DNA of 64,000 nt from Sphingomonas parapaucimobilis NBRC 15100 (GCF_000787715.1 NZ_BBPI01000069.1:62001-126000); one strand, 5' to 3'. Counted from the stretch's first letter, positions 20,702-30,002 are shown. Made by a program: numbers and translations. Notes: generated by a model not told the origin, from the letters alone.

Positions 20702-21973
20702 ATGAACAGGATCGCCTTCGCCCATCTTCTCCTCGCCTCGACCATGGTCGCAGGCGGGGCCTCCGCCCAGTCGACATCGAAGGTCGTCGGCCTGCCACCA
20801 CAGCCCGAGCCCTATGCAACGGAGTCGGTGGTCAACCATCCCAAGACCATCGGTTGGCCGGAAGGGCGCAAGCCCGTCGCACCGCGCGGCTATGAGGTGG
20901 TGAAATTCGCAGGCGGTCTCGATTATCCACGCCAGGCGCTGTTGCTGCCCAATGGAGATGTGATCGTCGCGGAGGCGCGGACCAAGCCCAAGCTCGACGC
21001 CGATCCCGAGGTTCAGCGCGGACAGGCGCTGTCCAAGACCACCGGCTTCAGCGCCAATCGCCTGACGCTCCTGCGCGATGCGGATCGGGACGGGGTGGCG
21101 GAACAACGCTTCGTGCTACGCGAGGGGCTGAACCAGCCGTTCGGGATGCAATATGTCGGTGGGCGGCTCTATGTCGCGAACACCGACGGCGTGGTGAGCT
21201 TTCCGTTCCAGCCCGGCCAGACGACGATCACCGCTATGTCAAAGCCGCTGATCGCGCTGCCTGCCGGAGGTTATAACAACCACTGGACCCGCAACCTGCT
21301 GCTCAGCCCGGATGGCCGCACGCTCTATGTCTCGGTCGGCTCGGCCTCCAATGTCGGCGAGTTTGGTATGGACGAGGAAAAGCGCCGCGCCGCGATCCTC
21401 GCGGTCGATCTGGCGAGCGGGCGGGAGCGGCTCTACGCCTCGGGCCTGCGCAATCCGGTCGGCATGGCCTGGGCACCCGGCGGGGTGTTGTGGACGGCGG
21501 TAAACGAACGGGACGAGATTGGCGACGACATCTCGCCCGACTATCTGGTCGGGGTGAAGGAGGGCGGCTTCTATGGCTGGCCGTACAGCTATTATGGCAA
21601 GCAGGACCCCCGCCATGCGAATGAACGCCGTGACCTGCTGGCGACGACGTTGATGCCCGATGTGGCGGTCGGTGCCCATGCCGCCGCGCTGGGTCTCGCG
21701 TTCGACAAGGGGAATGCGGGGCAAACCGCCTATGTCGCGCGACATGGTTCGTGGAACCGGTCCAGCTTCAGCGGCTATGACGTGCTGGCCGTGCCATTTG
21801 CAGGCGGCCGCCCGACCGCCGCGCCGCAGCCCTTCCTGACCGGCTTCGTCGCCGATGCCAAGAAGGGCGAAGTCTATGGTCGTCCGGTCAGTATCCAGAC
21901 CCGCGCGGACGGGGCGATCTTTGTACTGGACGATGCGGGCGATACGGTCTGGCTGGTCCGTCGGAGTTCGTGA
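20702..21973 (+). CDS. Sorbosone/PQQ-type dehydrogenase, six-bladed propeller, exported
   Basis: A protein of 423 residues with a signal peptide ending near AGGASAQS. Propeller motifs include PRQALLLPNGDVIVAEA, GLNQPFGMQYVGGRLYVANTDG, NHWTRNLLLSPDGRTLYVSVG, RNPVGMAWAPGGVLWTAVNERDEIGDD, GWPYSYYGKQDPR and ARHGSWNRSSFSGY, matching the L-sorbosone dehydrogenase/soluble PQQ glucose dehydrogenase-like family, which oxidises sugars in the periplasm using PQQ. No PQQ synthesis genes are present here. The ATG at 20702 has GGGAG upstream; the open frame extends upstream but overlaps the MFS gene. The next gene overlaps its stop (GTGA). Confidence 0.85.
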   Translation: MNRIAFAHLLLASTMVAGGASAQSTSKVVGLPPQPEPYATESVVNHPKTIGWPEGRKPVAPRGYEVVKFAGGLDYPRQALLLPNGDVIVAEARTKPKLDADPEVQRGQALSKTTGFSANRLTLLRDADRDGVAEQRFVLREGLNQPFGMQYVGGRLYVANTDGVVSFPFQPGQTTITAMSKPLIALPAGGYNNHWTRNLLLSPDGRTLYVSVGSASNVGEFGMDEEKRRAAILAVDLASGRERLYASGLRNPVGMAWAPGGVLWTAVNERDEIGDDISPDYLVGVKEGGFYGWPYSYYGKQDPRHANERRDLLATTLMPDVAVGAHAAALGLAFDKGNAGQTAYVARHGSWNRSSFSGYDVLAVPFAGGRPTAAPQPFLTGFVADAKKGEVYGRPVSIQTRADGAIFVLDDAGDTVWLVRRSS

Positions 21974-22860
21974 GGCGCGATCAGGGTGCGGTGATGGCGG
22001 CGATCGCGTTCGCCATCGCCGGGGCCGCCGGTCCCGCCCGGGGCCAGTCGATCCCGTTCGCCGATACCGAGGATGCCACCCTGTCGGAGATCGATGTGAA
22101 GGATGGGGGCAGGGACTGGCATCCGGTCGTCACGCTCGACATCCGCAACGGCGATTATGCGCGCGGTGCGCTGGACGATGACGATGCCGCGCTTGACCGG
22201 GTTCCGCTGCATATGGCCTTTGGCGGCGCACTGGTGCTTCGGCGCAGCGGCGACGGTAACGGCGATCTGTTCGTCATCGGACAAAGCTCCAACGGTTTTC
22301 ACGCCCCTCGTTCGGACGAGAGGGTCAAGCCGCGCGCCTGGTACGAGAGTAACAACCTGCTTGGGCTCGCCTGGCGTCCGGCGAAAGGGCTGACGACGGC
22401 TGCGACCTATACGCTCAAGACCAGCCCCAACGGGGTCGCCTCCACGACGCACGAAGCGAGCGTAAGCATCCTCTACACGGCGGATCGCGGGCTGGGGCGT
22501 TTGAAGCCGCGCGCCGCGATCACCCGCCGAACGCAGGGTGAGGGTGGTTTCTATACGATTGCCGGGATCAACCCGTCTTTCAAGCTCCTCACCCGGGAGA
22601 ATGGGCCGTCGCTCGGCGTGCCGGTAATGGTCGGCGTCGGTTGGAACGGCTTCTACGCGGAGGGCAGCGGCACGCGCCTCTACGGCAGCGGCGGGCTTAC
22701 GCTGTCTCAGCCCATCAATCTTGGTGGGAGCACCGCGACCTTGCAGGCCGACATCGTCGCGCTGGTCCGGGACGACCGGCTGGGCCGCCTCGACATGCCG
22801 GGCGGGACGACGGCGGCGGTGGTTCCGCATGCCACCATCTCACTGACCATGGCCTGGTGA
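21970..22860 (+). CDS. Exported protein of unknown function
   Basis: A protein of 296 residues with a hydrophobic Ala-rich N terminus (MAAIAFAIAGAAGPARGQS) that looks like a signal peptide. The rest has many amphipathic strands (RLYGSGGLTLSQPINLGG; AAVVPHATISLTMAW) and could be an outer-membrane or periplasmic beta protein, but I do not recognise a family. The GTG start overlaps the stop of the propeller dehydrogenase (GTGA), so translation is coupled; an ATG at 21994 is an alternative. The coupling suggests a role linked to the dehydrogenase, for example as its partner or surface anchor. Confidence 0.6.
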   Translation: MRRDQGAVMAAIAFAIAGAAGPARGQSIPFADTEDATLSEIDVKDGGRDWHPVVTLDIRNGDYARGALDDDDAALDRVPLHMAFGGALVLRRSGDGNGDLFVIGQSSNGFHAPRSDERVKPRAWYESNNLLGLAWRPAKGLTTAATYTLKTSPNGVASTTHEASVSILYTADRGLGRLKPRAAITRRTQGEGGFYTIAGINPSFKLLTRENGPSLGVPVMVGVGWNGFYAEGSGTRLYGSGGLTLSQPINLGGSTATLQADIVALVRDDRLGRLDMPGGTTAAVVPHATISLTMAW

Positions 22861-22935
22861 CGCCTTCCGACCGAAACGGGAGCCGACTTCATTTCGGTGC
22901 GTTTACGACCTGATATATGGGAGTGACGAACGGTT

Positions 22936-24360
22936 ATGCGGACGGGATCGGTATTGGCGCTGGGACTGCTGCTGTCGGCCTGTGGCGGTCAGGTCGCAAC
23001 GGATCAGAATGCCACGTCTTCGACGAACGAGGAATCCGGCCCCGCTCAGTGGAGCGACCGCACGCGCGGACAGCTGCGTCAGGCGATCGACGGGCGGGCG
23101 ACGCATGGTCTGGACCATATGACTTTCGACGTATCGGGCAGCGATGGGGCCAAGACCACCGAACAGGCTCTCCGCTTCGCCACGGCCCTGGCGCGGGGCG
23201 CGACTGATCCGACCAAGCTCTACGATGTATATACCGTGCCGCGCCCGTCGCCCGATCTGAAGGCCGGGCTGGCGGCAGCGCTGCGGGGCGGAGATCTGAC
23301 CAAATGGCTGAACAGCCTGGCGCCGCAGGACGGCAATTACAAGCGACTGTCCGACGCCTATCTGAAGCTTCGCCAGCAGCCGCAGGACGCCGACATCAAG
23401 ATCGCGGGCACCGGCGAGCCGATCAAGCCCGGCACGGCCGATCCGCGCCTGCCCGTCATTCTGCGCGAGCTGGTCGTCCTCGACTATCTGGAGCCCAACG
23501 CGGCCCAAGAGACCAGCTATAGCCCGACCATCGTCGATGCGGTCCGCAGGATGCAGGCCGATTACGGCATGAAGCCCGATGGCATCATCGGCAGTGAGGC
23601 GCTGGCCATCCTCAACATGTCGAACGCCGACCGGGCGCGCGCCATCGCCGTTGCGATGGAACGGTTGCGCTGGTTGGAGCGGACGCCGCCCGCCACGCGC
23701 ATCGACGTCAACATCGCCGCCGCCCGCTTGACCTATTGGCGGGACGGCAAGATCGTCGACAGCCGCAAGGTCGTGGTCGGCGAGCCGGATACCGAGACGC
23801 CGCAATTGGGGTCGCCCATCTATCGCCTCGTGGCCAACCCGACCTGGACCGTACCGCGCTCGATCCAGCAGAAGGATCTGGCCAAGAAGGGGGCCGGTTA
23901 TCTGAAGGCCAACAACATGGTCTGGAAGGATGGCTGGATCGTCCAGCAGCCCGGCCCCAAGAATTCGCTCGGGCTGGTCAAGTTCGACATGCTGAACGAT
24001 CATGCCATCTATCTGCATGATACGCCTGCGAAGGCGTTGTTCGGCATGGTCCAGCGTCAGCGGAGCCATGGTTGCGTCCGCGTCGACGACGCGCTGGGCT
24101 TTGCCGAGATGCTGGCCAAGGACGAAGGCGTGTCCGACGAGTGGCACAAGGCACGTGAGACGGGCAAGGAGAGCTTCGTGAAGCTGCCGCGCCAGATCCC
24201 CGTCCGTCTGCTCTATCAGACGGTGCTGTTCGACGATGGCGGAGAGCCGATCGTGCGCAACGATCCCTATGGCTGGGACGACCGGGTCGGTGCGGCGTTG
24301 GGCTTCAAGGCGGGCAAGGCGCTCCGGGTCATGACCGGCGCGGCGGATGTCGGGCCGTAA
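22936..24360 (+). CDS. L,D-transpeptidase (YkuD/YcbB family), lipoprotein
   Basis: A protein of 474 residues with a lipoprotein signal (LALGLLLSACGG, lipobox Cys). Residues about 190-235 hold a peptidoglycan-binding module (SPTIVDAVRRMQADYGMKPDGIIG), followed by the YkuD catalytic domain with IYLHDTPAKALFGMVQRQR and the catalytic SHGC motif (Cys 380). This is the YcbB-like layout, which makes 3-3 cross-links between peptidoglycan stem peptides in the periplasm. It is a single transcription unit, 75 bases after the unknown exported protein. Confidence 0.9.
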   Translation: MRTGSVLALGLLLSACGGQVATDQNATSSTNEESGPAQWSDRTRGQLRQAIDGRATHGLDHMTFDVSGSDGAKTTEQALRFATALARGATDPTKLYDVYTVPRPSPDLKAGLAAALRGGDLTKWLNSLAPQDGNYKRLSDAYLKLRQQPQDADIKIAGTGEPIKPGTADPRLPVILRELVVLDYLEPNAAQETSYSPTIVDAVRRMQADYGMKPDGIIGSEALAILNMSNADRARAIAVAMERLRWLERTPPATRIDVNIAAARLTYWRDGKIVDSRKVVVGEPDTETPQLGSPIYRLVANPTWTVPRSIQQKDLAKKGAGYLKANNMVWKDGWIVQQPGPKNSLGLVKFDMLNDHAIYLHDTPAKALFGMVQRQRSHGCVRVDDALGFAEMLAKDEGVSDEWHKARETGKESFVKLPRQIPVRLLYQTVLFDDGGEPIVRNDPYGWDDRVGAALGFKAGKALRVMTGAADVGP

Positions 24361-24372
24361 CGGCCCGGCGGG

Positions 24373-25215
24373 CTAGCCCCTCAACATCCTGAGGTTGGAC
24401 AGGAAGTTGGCGAGTTCGCGGCGGCGCAACCGTTCCTCCGCGAATTCGCCATCGACCCCCAGCCGCCAGCGCAGTGCCCGGTCATCGGGTGCTTCGTAAA
24501 GCGCGTCGAGATCGTCGCTCCACGCTTTGACATCCTCTTCGCGATTGGCCAGCCCCGCCTCGACCAGATCACCGGCCTGAGCGGCAATGGCCAGCGCAAT
24601 CTCGCGGAGCGCCAGCTCGGGATGATATTGCACGCCCCAGAAGACGCCGCGGTCGAAACGGATTTCCGCCGCCTGCACCCATGTCACGGCATTGCCAGCA
24701 AGCAGCGTCGCGCCGGGCGGCAGTTCCTCCACCTCGTCGCCATGGATGGCGGGCGCGTCCCAGCTGGATGGCCGACCTGCAAGCAGTGGATGGCTGCGCC
24801 CCGCATCGGTCGGCGTGATGCGGCGGGCGATACCTGCCTCCATCCGCTCGGGCATCTTGCGTACCTGTCCGCCCGCGGCCGCAACCGCGATCTGCAATCC
24901 GGCGCAGGAGCCGAAAGAGGGTATGCCTGCCGCGAATACACGGAGCATGAAGTCGAGCTGACGTCGGACCTCCGAGCTGTCATCATAGACGTGCATCGGC
25001 GAGCCGGTGAGGAACACCGCATCGAACGCCGCCAATTTGTCATTCGAAAAACCGGAGGCTGCATCGTCGGCCGGGGACACGATCGTCGTTTTGATGCCCG
25101 GCTGCATTTGTTCCAGCGTCGCGGCGTAGGTCTCGCCTGAGCTTTTGCCGGCACGGCGGCGGCGGGCTTCGCGTTCCTCAGGCAATTCGCTTTGCGCGAT
25201 CAGATAATGCGGCAT
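24373..25215 (-). CDS. Class I glutamine amidotransferase-like protein
   Basis: A protein of 280 residues. FGSCAGLQIA carries the nucleophilic Cys (C104) and GVQYHPELAL carries the His-x-Glu of the class I glutamine amidotransferase triad. It stands alone rather than fused to a synthetase, like YfeJ/GMP-synthase-like GATases, so the acceptor is unknown. The start at 25215 (MPHYLIAQSELPEE) has GAAAG upstream; a longer frame begins with residues that look non-coding. It converges on the L,D-transpeptidase gene with 12 bases between stops. Confidence 0.8.
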   Translation of the reverse strand: MPHYLIAQSELPEEREARRRRAGKSSGETYAATLEQMQPGIKTTIVSPADDAASGFSNDKLAAFDAVFLTGSPMHVYDDSSEVRRQLDFMLRVFAAGIPSFGSCAGLQIAVAAAGGQVRKMPERMEAGIARRITPTDAGRSHPLLAGRPSSWDAPAIHGDEVEELPPGATLLAGNAVTWVQAAEIRFDRGVFWGVQYHPELALREIALAIAAQAGDLVEAGLANREEDVKAWSDDLDALYEAPDDRALRWRLGVDGEFAEERLRRRELANFLSNLRMLRG

Positions 25216-25430
25216 GGCATACTTTCGATGATGAGCCGCGACAACGCGTGCCCGCGCCGGATGGTTCGCCTCTACATCACTGATATTACCGGAAAATGCT
25301 TCTGTCTGTCGCCAGTAAGATCGTCTGGTGGCCAGCGGCGAACACATTTACCGCCGCCTGACTAATGCGACCGCTTTGCAATTGCATGAATTTTGCCTAT
25401 GAGCCCCTCACCACAAAGGGGGTGGCGGGC

Positions 25431-25621
25431 ATGAATATGGGTTGCCGGCTTATGGCGATGACCTCGATCGCGCTTTATCCGGCGGCGGGTCTTGCCTCGG
25501 ATATGCCGCAGGCGCAGGGGGCGGGCGATGCCTTGCCGCTGACCCCGTCCTTCTCGCCGACGCGCCAGTATCCTTCGGGCGCGGGTGGACCGTTACGCTT
25601 GGCTGGGATGTGAGGTTCTGA
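25431..25621 (+). pseudogene. Collapsed TonB-dependent receptor (signal peptide joined to C-terminal strand)
   Basis: An ATG at 25431 with AAGGGGG upstream gives an export-signal-like start (MAMTSIALYPAAGLASD). Only about 30 residues later, in the +2 frame, there is an outer-membrane receptor C terminus: APVSFGRGWTVTLGWDVRF followed by TGA at 25619-25621, with the alternating hydrophobic pattern and terminal Phe of a barrel's last strand. The frame of the signal peptide runs instead to a stop at 25611. I read this as a siderophore-type receptor gene reduced by a large internal deletion and frame loss. The following PepSY gene, typical of such receptor pairs, supports the reading. Confidence 0.5.
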
Positions 25622-25623
25622 CG

Positions 25624-26694
25624 ATGAAATGGCTCGATCTGCTTCATCGCTGGACCGGCGGTGTCATCGGTCTGGTCCTGGGTCTGCTGGGGCTGACGGG
25701 ATGTCTGCTCGTCTGGAAGACCGCGCTGATCACGGTGCCGGGCAAGGCGCTACCGCTGGTCCGCGATCCGGCCGCAGTCGCGGCGGCGGTTCAGCGCATG
25801 CTGCCCCAGCCAAAAGGCGGCGAGAGCGTGATATTCGCCGATAACGGCTTTGCGCTGCACCAGCTGCGGCTTGCCCATGGGGCAGGGGCCTATGCTGACC
25901 AGGGCGGTCGGATCGTCGAGCGCTGGAGCAGCCAGTGGGAGCGCCCCGAGCTGTGGCTGTTCGATTTCCACCACCACCTGTTCGCCAGCGATATCGGCGA
26001 GACGGTGATCGGCATTGCCGGGCTGTGTGGGCTGTTCTTCGTGGTGTCGGGCACGATCCTGTGGTGGCGGACCCGCCGGACCTTCAAATGGCGGATGCTT
26101 CCCAAGCGGTTAAGCCGCCCCGCGATCGTCATGCATCACCGCGATCTAGGCATCGTCGTCGCGCCGCTCCTGCTGCTTTCAAGCATCACGGGCGCCGCGA
26201 TGGTTTTTCGTCCGGTGGCGATGATCGTCGTCGCCCCGTTTGGCTCACCCGCCAAGGCACTGGCGGCATTGCGGCCGGGCAAGGTGCATGGCGGCCCGCT
26301 GGCGGCCAGCCCACCCTGGCGGGCGATGCTGACGGCGGCGAGCCAGCGTTTCCCCGACGCCGTGCCCCGTATCCTGTCCGTGCCGCGCAAGCCAGGTGAC
26401 CCGATCACGCTGCGGATGCGCCGGGCGGACGAATGGTTGCCCAATGGGCGAACGACCCTGACCTTCGACGCGGCCACGGGCCGTCTGTTGACCAGTCGTG
26501 ACGCGATGGCGATGCCGCAAGCCGCCCGCGTCTATAACATGCTTTACCCACTTCACGCCGGACGTGTCGGCGGGGTGGCGTGGAAGCTGCTGATGACCGT
26601 CAGCGGCCTGGCGCTGACCCTGCTGGGATCGTTGGCGGTGTGGACCTTCTGGTTCCGGCGACCACGCCGCCCTATCCGGCCGTCCCGCGTTTAG
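25624..26694 (+). CDS. PepSY-associated membrane protein (iron-uptake-associated)
   Basis: A protein of 356 residues with about four membrane spans, starting MKWLDLLHRWTGGVIGLVLG, the usual start of PepSY-TM proteins. FDFHHHLFASDIGETVIGIAG and RPAIVMHHRDLGIVVAPLLL are the conserved His-bearing segments of this family, which is linked to ferric-siderophore reduction or uptake in the inner membrane. It starts three bases after the stop of the collapsed receptor and uses TGAGG in that C-terminal region as its ribosome site. The receptor it presumably once served is broken. Confidence 0.85.
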   Translation: MKWLDLLHRWTGGVIGLVLGLLGLTGCLLVWKTALITVPGKALPLVRDPAAVAAAVQRMLPQPKGGESVIFADNGFALHQLRLAHGAGAYADQGGRIVERWSSQWERPELWLFDFHHHLFASDIGETVIGIAGLCGLFFVVSGTILWWRTRRTFKWRMLPKRLSRPAIVMHHRDLGIVVAPLLLLSSITGAAMVFRPVAMIVVAPFGSPAKALAALRPGKVHGGPLAASPPWRAMLTAASQRFPDAVPRILSVPRKPGDPITLRMRRADEWLPNGRTTLTFDAATGRLLTSRDAMAMPQAARVYNMLYPLHAGRVGGVAWKLLMTVSGLALTLLGSLAVWTFWFRRPRRPIRPSRV

Positions 26695-26701
26695 CCCGGG
26701 G

Positions 26702-26950
26702 CTATGGCTTTCGCAGGGCAGAGGCCAGGGCGATACCGGCCGCCAGTTGGAGCAGGCCATATGCCCGGCGGCGCAGCGGATGGTTGGTGAAGGGGCGGAC
26801 TAGCATATCGACCGCCGACACGTCCGATTGCCAGAGTTCGACATGCCGCTTCGGTTGCAACAGGCCTAGCAAGCCATCGCCGATCATGAAGACGGCAGCC
26901 ATCTCGCCGCTGCGGCGCAAGCCGATCTGCAGGTTGACCCGGTCGTTCAT
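26702..26950 (-). CDS. Small hypothetical protein
   Basis: A protein of 82 residues starting MNDRVNLQIGLRRSGEMAAV, with a GGGAGAG ribosome site at a good distance. It contains one moderately hydrophobic segment (AAVFMIGDGLLGLL) and another near the C terminus (LLQLAAGIALASAL). I do not recognise a family. It converges on the PepSY gene. Confidence 0.55.
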   Translation of the reverse strand: MNDRVNLQIGLRRSGEMAAVFMIGDGLLGLLQPKRHVELWQSDVSAVDMLVRPFTNHPLRRRAYGLLQLAAGIALASALRKP

Positions 26951-27022
26951 GGCCGCTCTCCCAAAGTTCCCCAACGCGCACGCGGGGGCTATGGTCGCAT
27001 GGCGGTCAGCCTGCGGTCGAAT

Positions 27023-27205
27023 TCAGGCGGCGGCGCGTTCTTCTTCGATGATGGCCCGTGCCAGGACCGCGCACTGGCCGCATTTGGGCTGGCGACCGAG
27101 CGCTTGATACATTTGGCACGGGGTCATGGAACCGGCGCGAGCCGCATCGCGGACCTGGGATTCCCGAATGGCATTGCAGACGCAGACGACCAAGGCGCTC
27201 TCCAT
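27023..27205 (-). CDS. bfd: Bacterioferritin-associated ferredoxin (Bfd-like)
   Basis: A protein of 60 residues with the BFD-type [2Fe-2S] pattern: C-x-C at 8 and 10 (VVCVCNAIRE) and C-x2-C at 42 and 45 (PKCGQCAVLA). Bfd reduces ferric iron stored in bacterioferritin so it can leave the shell. The region just upstream (27227-27249, containing AATGAGA and ATCGCAAGC) weakly resembles a Fur box, 22-44 bases before the start, which would fit iron-starvation control, but the match is partial. No bacterioferritin gene is in the window. Confidence 0.85.
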   Translation of the reverse strand: MESALVVCVCNAIRESQVRDAARAGSMTPCQMYQALGRQPKCGQCAVLARAIIEEERAAA

Positions 27206-27274
27206 CGATTATGCCTTAGCTCTAGCGCTAATGAGAGTGGATCGCAAGCATATTGCGAGGCGTTTGCAGAAAAA

Positions 27275-28516
27275 TTATCCTCCCCGGCCGATCACGCCGC
27301 GACTTGCCAGCCGCCATATTCGCTCCAGCGGCCCGTACCGGAAACGGGCAAGCCAGGGCTTTGACCAGAATAGCATCAGGCCCCACATCAGGGGCGCAAG
27401 GACATAGAGTTCGGCCCTGCTCCAGCGGGCGAATTGCCCCAGGCCGTGGCCGTAAAAGACCGCCGTCATCAGTACGCTGGTCGCGATATAGTTGGTAAAG
27501 GCCATCCGTCCCGCCGCCGCAATCCGGACCGTCCACCAGCCGCCGGGGTGAATCAGCAACAGGATCAACGCTGCATATCCGATCGTGCCGATCAGCCGGA
27601 AGGGTACGTTCAGGAACAACTCGACCAGCGCAACGGCGCGAACGTCATAACCGCTTGCCATGACGCCCCATGCCATGGCGGCATAGGCGAGGATGGTCGG
27701 ACCAAGGCCCAACACGGCCCAGCGACGATAGCCGGCGCGCGGCCATTCTCCCGATAGGAAGCCGGATTTGAAGGCGGCCATGCCCAGCAGCATGGCGCAG
27801 AGCGTGTCGGGACCGATCTGAACGAGGTCGATCAGCGGATTGCCATTATTCTCCAGCCGAAAGGCAGTCGCCATGGCCCAGGACCCGCGCATCGCCGCGA
27901 TCTCCGGGGCGAGGCTTACAGCAGGGGGCGTGCCGAACGCCTGTTGATAGATGTCCCATAACGCCGCCATCCGCGGCGTGTCCCGAGCAGCCGAAGCGAA
28001 CAACCCCAGGCAATCGAGGAAACCGAACGCCATGGACAGTCCCGCAAAGGCCAGAGCGGTCCAGCACAACACCCTGGGCGTCAGGCCCACAAAGGCGAGT
28101 GCGACGATCCCGACCAGTGCGTAATGCGCCAGGATATCGCCGGTCCAGATAAATGTCAGGTGGATCAGGCCCAGGACGAACAGGACCGCCATCCGCCGGA
28201 GGTGGAACGACGCTCCGTTCCACCCTGCCGCATCCGCCCGCTGGATGACCAGCAGAGTCGATGCTCCAAACAGCAGCGAGAACAGCCCCCGCATCCGTCC
28301 GTTGACGAAGGTTTCGGTCAGGAACCACGTGCCGATATCGATCGGCCGCTGCCCGCCCCAGGCCATCGGGTTGGAATAGGCCGGGTCGGGCAATGCGAAG
28401 CCGGGCAGGTTGGCGAGCAGGATCGCCATCACCGCCACCCCGCGCAGCACGTCCAGAGACAATAGCCGCTCGCCCGGGGCGGGTAACGTCAGGGTGGGGG
28501 CAGGACCATCGGCCAA
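27275..28516 (-). CDS. DUF418 (YeiB-like) membrane protein
   Basis: A protein of 413 residues with roughly ten membrane spans. The N-terminal RLLSLDVLRGVAVMAILLAN is the DUF405/YeiB signature, NGRMRGLFSLLFGAS is a second hallmark, and the C-terminal RIAAAGRMAFTNYIATSVLM with a W-x2-G-x-L-E-R ending belongs to DUF418. The family function is unknown, possibly transport or acyl transfer. A TTG at 28516 with GGAG upstream is the best start; the longer open frame would run across the divergent antiporter start. Confidence 0.8.
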   Translation of the reverse strand: MADGPAPTLTLPAPGERLLSLDVLRGVAVMAILLANLPGFALPDPAYSNPMAWGGQRPIDIGTWFLTETFVNGRMRGLFSLLFGASTLLVIQRADAAGWNGASFHLRRMAVLFVLGLIHLTFIWTGDILAHYALVGIVALAFVGLTPRVLCWTALAFAGLSMAFGFLDCLGLFASAARDTPRMAALWDIYQQAFGTPPAVSLAPEIAAMRGSWAMATAFRLENNGNPLIDLVQIGPDTLCAMLLGMAAFKSGFLSGEWPRAGYRRWAVLGLGPTILAYAAMAWGVMASGYDVRAVALVELFLNVPFRLIGTIGYAALILLLIHPGGWWTVRIAAAGRMAFTNYIATSVLMTAVFYGHGLGQFARWSRAELYVLAPLMWGLMLFWSKPWLARFRYGPLERIWRLASRGVIGRGG

Positions 28517-28554
28517 AGGGTAGCTCCGTCTATCCCGCCGGGGCTTAGCCTGAC

Positions 28555-30000
28555 ATGCCTGGGATGCAACCGTCCGGGGAAGCGAAGCATTGCGATGGCA
28601 TGGGATTATCGCCTCGCCTGACCGGACGTGCCGCGGCGCGCGCGCATCACTCGCCCGCCGCGTCGGCGTTCCTGCGGAAGATCGAGCCGCTGTTCGCTGG
28701 GCGGGAGGTGACCGGCGGGCCGCTGTTGCTTGCGACGATCCTGGCGCTGGTGATGGCCAACAGCCCATGGGCGGATGGCTTCGAGCGCTTCTGGGACACG
28801 CCCGTCACCATCGGTTTCGGAGCGAGCGAAGTGTCGCACGGCCTGGCCGAATGGATCGACCACGCGCTGCTGCCGCTGTTTTTCGTGATCGTCGGTGCCG
28901 ACGTGAAGCGGGAAATCGCGGTGGGGCCATTGGCGCATTGGCGCAGCGCAGCGTTTCCCCTTTCGGGGGCCTTGGGCGGAATGCTGGTGCCGGTGGGGCT
29001 TTACTTGGCGGTCGCCGGGGGAACACCGGCGCAGCCCGGTTGGGGTGCGGTCATTACCACCGACACGGCTTTCGGCCTCGCGCTGATCGCGGTCTTTGCG
29101 AACCGGCTGCCGGCAGGCTTGCGTGCGACGATGCTGGCGTTCGCGGCGGTGGACGATGTCGGCGGACTGCTGGTCATCGCCTTCGCCTATAGTGGCGCGA
29201 TCGATCCATGGGGGCTGGTCGTCGCGGCCGCTGGGCTGGCGGGCATCATGGGGCTACGCCGGATCGGCTGGGTGTCGTCGGTGCCCTATGTGCTGCTTGC
29301 GCTGCTCGTGTGGGGCGGCGTGCTGGAGTCCGGCATCCATGCGACGATCGCCGGGGTTCTGATCGGCCTGACCGTTCCGGTCCAGCCCCGGCTGGAGCCG
29401 CACGACTTCGCGCAGCGCGTACAGCGGCGGGTCGACGAGTTTCGTAACGCGCACGACGCGGCCGAGGATGCCCATGACGACGAGGAAGAGCATCGGCACC
29501 GCGAGCGCGCCGAGGACCGGCTGGGCTATCTGCACGAGATGGCGTCGGCCACGCGCGAGGCGAGCAGCCGGTTGATCGAGGTGCTGACGCCGTGGGTCAA
29601 CTATGTCGTCCTGCCGCTGTTCGCGCTGTCGAACGTGCGCATCCATATTTCGGGGGATTTGCTGTCGATGATCGGCGGCCCACTGGTCATGGGCGTGGTG
29701 CTGGGCCTGGTCGTCGGCAAGCCGCTGGGTTTCCTGGCATTCACTTGGGTGGCAAGTGCGACGGGTCTGGCGCAGCGGCCCGATCAGGTGACATGGCCGA
29801 TGGTGGCAGGCGTTGGCGCTTTGGCCGGGATCGGCTTTACGATCTCCCTGTTCATCGCGGGGCTAGCATTCGGCGATGGCGCGATGCGCGATGCGGCGTC
29901 GCTGGGCGTGTTGTTGGCTTCGGTGCTCGAAGCGGCGATCGGCTACGCGATCCTTCGCCACTGCGCGGAGCCCCGGCACGCGGCCGAGGCTCCGTCATAG
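28555..30000 (+). CDS. nhaA: Na+/H+ antiporter NhaA
   Basis: A membrane protein of 481 residues. TTDTAFGLALIAVF and AFAAVDDVGGLLVIAFAYS carry the paired Asp residues of the ion-binding site; GIHATIAGVLIGL and GFTISLFIAGLAF are further NhaA blocks. The exchanger swaps cytoplasmic sodium for protons. An unusual charged loop (about residues 290-330) rich in Asp, Glu, His and Arg separates the two halves of the barrel of helices, as seen in longer NhaA branches. The exact start is uncertain, since several ATGs with weak ribosome sites precede the first span. It ends two bases before the convergent purL stop. Confidence 0.9.
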   Translation: MPGMQPSGEAKHCDGMGLSPRLTGRAAARAHHSPAASAFLRKIEPLFAGREVTGGPLLLATILALVMANSPWADGFERFWDTPVTIGFGASEVSHGLAEWIDHALLPLFFVIVGADVKREIAVGPLAHWRSAAFPLSGALGGMLVPVGLYLAVAGGTPAQPGWGAVITTDTAFGLALIAVFANRLPAGLRATMLAFAAVDDVGGLLVIAFAYSGAIDPWGLVVAAAGLAGIMGLRRIGWVSSVPYVLLALLVWGGVLESGIHATIAGVLIGLTVPVQPRLEPHDFAQRVQRRVDEFRNAHDAAEDAHDDEEEHRHRERAEDRLGYLHEMASATREASSRLIEVLTPWVNYVVLPLFALSNVRIHISGDLLSMIGGPLVMGVVLGLVVGKPLGFLAFTWVASATGLAQRPDQVTWPMVAGVGALAGIGFTISLFIAGLAFGDGAMRDAASLGVLLASVLEAAIGYAILRHCAEPRHAAEAPS

Positions 30001-30002
30001 GG

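Noticed and set aside
24345..24372. GGGCCGT/ACGGCCC hairpin at the end of the L,D-transpeptidase gene as terminator
   Set aside because: It overlaps the stop codon, has almost no loop and no T-run.
27218..27235. TAGCGCTA palindrome upstream of bfd as a third LacI operator
   Set aside because: The flanks do not fit the TGATAGCG pattern of the two xylan-locus sites, and the gene belongs to iron metabolism.
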